Shown here in pieces: positions 12,754-16,507 of a stretch of DNA of 16,507 nucleotides. Under the pieces are notes generated by a model. The model was not told the origin of the DNA, made no database searches, and saw only the letters and a list, made by a program, of their open reading frames with translations. The stretch's first letter is position 1. Every line of letters begins with the position of its first letter. The position numbers were made by a program, and so were the translations under genes. The DNA is taken from contig JARXKO010000012.1 in assembly GCA_030271595.1 (NCBI GenBank), forward strand, positions 1 through 16,507. Reading direction: 5' to 3'. Origin of the DNA: Pseudomonadota bacterium (lineage in GTDB: Bacteria; Pseudomonadota; Alphaproteobacteria; Sphingomonadales; Sphingomonadaceae).

Positions 12754-15162
12754 GTGGCCCTGCCGGTCGTCGTCGGCCAATGGTTCGAGGCCAAGGGCTG
12801 GACTCCGCGCCGCCACCAGCTGGAAATGCTCGCGACCGCCAGGCGGGGCGAGAGTGCCTTGCTGGTCGCGGCGACCGGCGCGGGCAAGACGCTGGCCGGG
12901 TTCCTGCCGACGATTTGCGAGCTTGCCGAGACCCCCGCCGAAGGCCTTCACACGCTGTACGTGTCGCCGCTGAAGGCGCTCGCGGTCGACGTCCAGCGCA
13001 ACCTTGTCGGCCCGGCGGAGGAGATGGGGCTCCCGATCCGCATCGAGACCCGCACCGGCGACACGCCCTCTGACCGCAAGGCGCGCCAGCGAGCGCGTCC
13101 GCCGCACATCCTGTTGACCACGCCCGAAAGTTTGAGCCTGCTCCTCAGCTATCCCGACAGCGGCGACATGTTCGCCAGTTTGCGGACCATCGTGGTCGAT
13201 GAAATCCATGCTTTCGCCAAGGAAAAGCGCGGCGATCTGCTGAGCCTTGCACTGGCCCGGCTAAACGCACTCCGGCCGGGCCTTCGCCGGATCGGCCTCA
13301 GCGCGACGATCGCCGATCCCGACGCCTATCGCGCCTGGCTCGCGCCCGCCGGCGATATTGATTCGATCACCCTGGTTCAGGGCGATCCGGGGGCCGAGCC
13401 CGACCTTTCAATTCTTATCCCCGAAAACAAGATTCCCTGGGGCGGGCATAGCGGGCGGCACGCGGCGCGCGAAGTGATGGAGCTGATCGGGCAGCACAAG
13501 ACGACGTTGGTCTTCTGCAACACGCGCAGCCTCGCCGAGCTGATTTTCCAGGACTTGTGGGCGGTCAATGACGAGGGCCTGCCGATCGGCATCCACCACG
13601 GCAGCCTGGCGGTCGAGGCGCGGCGCAAGGTCGAAGGGGCGATGGCGGCGGGCAAGCTGCGCGCCTTGGTCGCCACCGCAAGCCTCGACCTTGGCATCGA
13701 CTGGGGCGACATCGATCTCGTCGTCCAGATGGGCGCGCCCAAGGGCAGCTCGCGTTTGTTGCAGCGGATCGGCCGCGCCAACCACCGCCTCGACGAGCCG
13801 TCGAAGGGCATGATCGTGCCCGGCAACCGCTTCGAATATCTTGAGTCGCGGGCGGCGCTCGACGCGATCGACGATGGCGAGCTCGACCCCGAAACCTTCC
13901 GCCCCGGAGCGCTCGATGTACTTGCCCAGCACATCCTTGGAATCGCCTGCGCGGCGCCGTTCGAGGAACAGGCGCTGCTCGCCGAAATCCAGTCGGCCGC
14001 GCCTTATTCGGGATTGAAGCCCGAGACGTTCGCCGAAATTCTCGATTTCATTGCCACCGGCGGGTACTCGCTCAAGGCCTATGACCGGTTCCGCCGGCTG
14101 GTCCGCGACAAGGACGGGTCGTGGCGCATCGCGCGGCCCGCGGTGGCGCTTCAGCATCGCCTCAATGCCGGGGTGATCGTCGAGCGGCCCTTGCTCGAGG
14201 TGCGCTTCAAGAACGGGCGCAAGCTCGGCACGATCGAGGAGGGCTTCGGATCGACCCTGGCGCCGGGCGACCATTTCTTCTTTTCCGGGCTCAGCCTCGA
14301 GGTCGAGCGAATCAAGGACTGCGAGGTGACCGTCCGCGCCTCGTCGAAACCGGCGCGGATCGTGACCTACGGCGGGCAGCGGATGAGCATGTCGACCCAC
14401 CTCGCCAACCGCGTGAGGCACATGCTGTGCGACCGCAACGACTGGCACCGCTTTCCCGACGACGTCAGCGAATGGCTTGAAATCCAGAGCGAGCGATCGG
14501 TCCTGCCCGAGCCCCATCAGTTGCTGGTCGAAACCTTCGCCCATCACGGCCAGCATTTCATGGTCGCCTACAGCTTCGAAGGCTGGAACGCGCACCAGTC
14601 GCTGGGCATGCTGATCACCCGGCGGATGGAAACGGCCGGGCTCAAGCCGATGGGCTTCGTCGCCAATGATTATGGACTCGCCTGCTACGGGCTTGAGCCG
14701 ATCACCGATCCCGGGGCCTTGTTTTCGCCCGACATCCTCGAGCGCGAATTCATCGATTGGGTCGAAAACAGCTATTTGCTCAAGACCGCGTTCCGCGAGG
14801 TCGCGGTGATCGGCGGGCTGGTCGAGCGCCAGCATCCGGGCAAGCGCAAGACCGGCCGGCAGGTCAGTTTCTCGACCGACCTCATCTACGACGTGCTGCG
14901 CAAATACGAGCCCGAACATTTGCTGTTGCGCGCGGCGTGGGACGATGCCCGCGGGCGGATGACCGAGCTTGGCCGGCTGGTCCGGCTGGTCGACCGGGCG
15001 TCGGCGACCATGGTCCATGTCGAAACGGGCCGGATCACGCCGATGGCGGTACCGCTGATGGTCATCGTCGGGCGCGAGGCGCTGCCGCCCGGGGCCGAGG
15101 CCGACGATACCCTGCTGAGCCAGGCCGAGGAATTGGCGCAGGCGGCGATGCGCCTGGATTGA
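12754..15162 (+). CDS. Ligase-associated DEXH-box helicase (Lhr-like)
   Basis: An 802-residue superfamily 2 helicase of the Lhr-core type found with ligase-associated DNA repair genes; it probably translocates 3'-5' on single-stranded DNA to unwind duplex or hybrid. Motifs in order are the Q-like RRHQLEML (19-26), Walker A AATGAGKTLAG (39-49), Ia YVSPLKAL, Ib TTPESLSLLL, Walker B DEIH (149-152), GLSAT (181-185), then in RecA domain 2 TLVFCNTRSLAE, IHHGSLAVEARRKVE, ATASLDLGIDWGD and motif VI QRIGRANHR. The winged-helix and Lhr-specific C-terminal domains follow (VRHMLCDRNDW, HHGQHFMVAYSFEGWNAH). Size suits the bacterial ligase-associated form rather than the much larger full-length Lhr. The start is GTG, 4 bases after the small basic protein. 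Likely partner of the divergent exonuclease. Confidence 0.94.
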   Translation: MALPVVVGQWFEAKGWTPRRHQLEMLATARRGESALLVAATGAGKTLAGFLPTICELAETPAEGLHTLYVSPLKALAVDVQRNLVGPAEEMGLPIRIETRTGDTPSDRKARQRARPPHILLTTPESLSLLLSYPDSGDMFASLRTIVVDEIHAFAKEKRGDLLSLALARLNALRPGLRRIGLSATIADPDAYRAWLAPAGDIDSITLVQGDPGAEPDLSILIPENKIPWGGHSGRHAAREVMELIGQHKTTLVFCNTRSLAELIFQDLWAVNDEGLPIGIHHGSLAVEARRKVEGAMAAGKLRALVATASLDLGIDWGDIDLVVQMGAPKGSSRLLQRIGRANHRLDEPSKGMIVPGNRFEYLESRAALDAIDDGELDPETFRPGALDVLAQHILGIACAAPFEEQALLAEIQSAAPYSGLKPETFAEILDFIATGGYSLKAYDRFRRLVRDKDGSWRIARPAVALQHRLNAGVIVERPLLEVRFKNGRKLGTIEEGFGSTLAPGDHFFFSGLSLEVERIKDCEVTVRASSKPARIVTYGGQRMSMSTHLANRVRHMLCDRNDWHRFPDDVSEWLEIQSERSVLPEPHQLLVETFAHHGQHFMVAYSFEGWNAHQSLGMLITRRMETAGLKPMGFVANDYGLACYGLEPITDPGALFSPDILEREFIDWVENSYLLKTAFREVAVIGGLVERQHPGKRKTGRQVSFSTDLIYDVLRKYEPEHLLLRAAWDDARGRMTELGRLVRLVDRASATMVHVETGRITPMAVPLMVIVGREALPPGAEADDTLLSQAEELAQAAMRLD

Positions 15163-15187
15163 AACGGCAATCGACAGGTTCGGCACA

Positions 15188-15484
15188 ATGAGTCATCATG
15201 CGGGGATGCGCGCGATGATCATCCTTGCTTGCGGAGCGGCGTTGTCGGGCTGCGCATCGACCATCGCCAGCACCGTGGTCGGTATCGTAACCTTGCCGGT
15301 CAAGGTCGCCTCGGCCGCGGTCGACGCAGCAACCACCAGCCAGGCCGAGGCCGATCGGAATGCGGGGCGCAAATTGCGACTGGAGCAGGAACGCGCGGGC
15401 AAGGAGCTGCGGCTGGCGCAGCGGCGCTGCCGCGACGGCAAGCCGCTGGCGAGCGACAATTGCGCGGCCCTGCAGCAGCGTTAA
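15188..15484 (+). CDS. Small putative lipoprotein
   Basis: A 98-residue protein with a lipoprotein signal: a short N-terminus with Arg8, a hydrophobic stretch AMIILACGAA and lipobox LSGC with Cys22. The mature part begins ASTIASTVVGIV and contains TTSQAEADRNAGRKLRLEQE, a motif I recall from small uncharacterised sphingomonad lipoproteins, then a highly charged helix (ERAGKELRLAQRRC) and a C-terminal pair of cysteines about 16 residues apart. ATG 15188 has AGG 9 bases upstream; ATG 15206 is an alternative that also keeps the signal. It lies 25 bases after the helicase and ends directly at the next gene's GTG with no gap, so the three are probably one transcript. Function unknown; probably anchored in an envelope membrane. 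Confidence 0.75.
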   Translation: MSHHAGMRAMIILACGAALSGCASTIASTVVGIVTLPVKVASAAVDAATTSQAEADRNAGRKLRLEQERAGKELRLAQRRCRDGKPLASDNCAALQQR

Positions 15485-15934
15485 GTGCGCTACTTTCTCG
15501 ATACCGAATATAATGGCTGGGGCGGCGCGCTGATCAGCCTCGCGCTTGTCCCCGACGAGGGCGAGGAGCTGTATCTGACGCTCGCGGTCGAGGTTCCGCT
15601 GGTGCCGTGGGTCGAGCGCCACGTCATGCCGTATATCGATACCGTGCCCCAGGGCATGGTGTCACCGCGCCTGAGCCGCCTCGATGCAGCGCACATGGTC
15701 GCCCATTATTTGTCGGGCGATCCCGACCCGCTGATCGTCGCCGACTGGCCCGAGGACATCGCCCAGCTGAGCATGCTTCTGGTTACCGGCAATGGCGACA
15801 TGGTGGCGGTGCCGCGGCTGAACTTCCTGATGCGCCCGATCCCCGGCTTCAGCACCGCGGCCAACAGCAAGGTGCCGCACAACGCGCTGCACGATGCGCG
15901 CTCGCTGCGCGATCACATCCTCGGCCATGAATGA
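15485..15934 (+). CDS. DEDDh-type 3'-5' exonuclease (Rv2179c/RNase T-like)
   Basis: A 149-residue protein with the catalytic pattern of DnaQ-superfamily exonucleases, closest in layout to the Rv2179c-like 3'-5' exoribonucleases. ExoI is FLDTEYN with Asp6 and Glu8; ExoII is LIVADWPED with Asp87; ExoIII is the DEDDh form HNALHDARSLRDHI with His132 and Asp137 five apart. All four acidic residues and the general-base histidine are therefore present, predicting metal-dependent removal of nucleotides from 3' ends. It starts at GTG immediately after the lipoprotein stop, with a weak ribosome-binding site, suggesting coupling. It may act with the helicase upstream or in RNA turnover; sequence alone does not decide between DNA and RNA. 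Convergent with the HxlR gene, 6 bases between stops. Confidence 0.8.
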   Translation: MRYFLDTEYNGWGGALISLALVPDEGEELYLTLAVEVPLVPWVERHVMPYIDTVPQGMVSPRLSRLDAAHMVAHYLSGDPDPLIVADWPEDIAQLSMLLVTGNGDMVAVPRLNFLMRPIPGFSTAANSKVPHNALHDARSLRDHILGHE

Positions 15935-15940
15935 GGCCGG

Positions 15941-16444
15941 CTAGGCGGCTTCGGCGGCAGCCCTGAGCGGGGCCTTTTCGCCGCTGCTGTCGATCCAGGT
16001 GAGATCGCCAAGCTCGAGCGGCCGGCCGTCGTGCGACATCAGGCAGATCTTGCGCACCGGACGGCCATCGCGCTTGTCGGCGAGCAGGACCTTGGGCGTA
16101 CCGTGGCCCCATTCCTCGCCCCACTGACGCATGCTAACGAACACCGGCAGCAATCCTTCGCCTTTGGCGGTTAGCGAATAAACAACCTTGCGCCGGTCGG
16201 AGGGATCGGCGGCGCGGGCCATGATTCCGCCGGCGACCAATTTGGCGAGTCGGTCGGACAGGATATTGCGCGCGATTCCCAGGCCGGCCTGGAATTCTTC
16301 GAAATGCTTGAGCCCGTTGAGCGCCCCGCGAAGGATCAGAAAGGCCCATTTTTCGCCGATGAGCTCGACCGCGGCTGGAATTGGGCAGGACAGTATAGCT
16401 GCCTGAAAATCATGCATTTCCGACGACTCACGCCCGCCTGACAT
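15941..16444 (-). CDS. HxlR-family winged-helix transcriptional regulator
   Basis: A 167-residue regulator with the HxlR domain at about residues 19-110. Key stretches are SCPIPAAVELIGEKWAFLIL, RGALNGLKHFEEFQAGLGIA, the recognition-helix region RNILSDRLAKLVAGGIM, and the wing SDRRKVVYSLTAKGEGLLPV. HxlR proteins are dimeric repressors or activators that often respond to aldehydes, quinones or redox state. A C-terminal extension of about 50 residues (DKRDGRPVRKICLMSHDGRPLE) is commonly seen in alphaproteobacterial members. I chose ATG 16444, with GGGGAG 8 bases upstream; GTG 16447 is the alternative. The regulated gene may lie beyond the right edge, since HxlR genes are often divergent from their target. 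A candidate promoter and palindrome precede it. Confidence 0.9.
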   Translation of the reverse strand: MSGGRESSEMHDFQAAILSCPIPAAVELIGEKWAFLILRGALNGLKHFEEFQAGLGIARNILSDRLAKLVAGGIMARAADPSDRRKVVYSLTAKGEGLLPVFVSMRQWGEEWGHGTPKVLLADKRDGRPVRKICLMSHDGRPLELGDLTWIDSSGEKAPLRAAAEAA

Positions 16445-16461
16445 CACTAATTCTCCCCTAG

Positions 16462-16490
16462 CTTATCGATAAATCACAACCCTCCGGCAA
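16462..16490 (-). promoter_or_regulatory. Candidate promoter with overlapping palindrome upstream of the HxlR gene
   Basis: Reading the minus strand, TTGCCG (16490-16485) and GATAAG (16467-16462) are 17 bases apart, a reasonable match to a housekeeping -35/-10 pair. The perfect 10-bp palindrome TTATCGATAA (16463-16472) overlaps the -10, where a bound regulator would block transcription. This would fit autorepression or a shared divergent operator. The region is clearly more AT-rich than the rest of the window. Confidence 0.35.
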
Positions 16491-16507
16491 AATATAGTTG
16501 CGAATCG

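Noticed and set aside
13408..15186. 592-codon minus-strand ORF opposite the helicase
   Set aside because: High-GC antisense shadow with no recognisable domain; the plus-strand frame has all SF2 helicase motifs.

Overview
The window looks like a chromosomal segment of an alphaproteobacterium of the order Sphingomonadales (Sphingomonas/Sphingomicrobium-like). The DNA is GC-rich with strong G/C third positions. It carries gapR (DUF2312) and mipZ, which are typical of alphaproteobacteria, a ligase-associated exonuclease/Lhr-type helicase pair, a PgmG-like sugar phosphate mutase, and two kinds of short dispersed palindromic repeat. GTG and TTG starts are common. I see no rRNA, tRNA, CRISPR array, phage genes or classical insertion sequence.

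Region 1 (1-7674). The left edge holds the N-terminal 214 codons of pyruvate kinase on the minus strand. Divergent from it is a long, tight plus-strand run: gapR, yebC, ruvC, a GIY-YIG nuclease gene, ruvA, ruvB, a DUF3089 secreted alpha/beta hydrolase, a YbgC/FadM thioesterase, tolB, and a Pal/OmpA-like protein. The last five genes are joined by four successive 4-base stop/start overlaps. The first half handles DNA topology and Holliday-junction processing; the second half belongs to the cell envelope. Two features depart from the usual layout. First, ruvC and ruvA are separated by a GIY-YIG gene bracketed by two perfect 28-bp inverted copies of a repeat. Second, tolQ, tolR and tolA are missing between ybgC and tolB, and the Pal-like protein has no lipobox cysteine and an altered peptidoglycan-binding motif.

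Region 2 (7691-11518). A short Sel1-repeat gene and panC lie on the minus strand, divergent from mipZ, the division-site ATPase. Between mipZ and pgmG lies an 84-bp two-hairpin repeat whose half-copies show compensatory base changes. A 47-codon ORF for a small membrane protein with an Asp-rich tail follows pgmG.

Region 3 (11525-15934). A ligase-associated metallo-beta-lactamase-fold exonuclease (minus) is divergent from an operon of a 56-aa membrane protein with an Arg-rich tail, the Lhr-like helicase, a small lipoprotein and a DEDDh-type 3'-5' exonuclease. The ATP-dependent ligase and PdeM endonuclease usually found with this system are not in the window. A symmetric GCTATAGC sits between the divergent units and could act as a -10 element in both directions.

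Region 4 (15941-16507). A HxlR-family regulator on the minus strand, convergent with the exonuclease gene, with a candidate promoter overlapped by a perfect 10-bp palindrome.

The best candidate for something new is the repeat-flanked GIY-YIG cassette inside the ruv operon, followed by the reduced Tol-Pal block.
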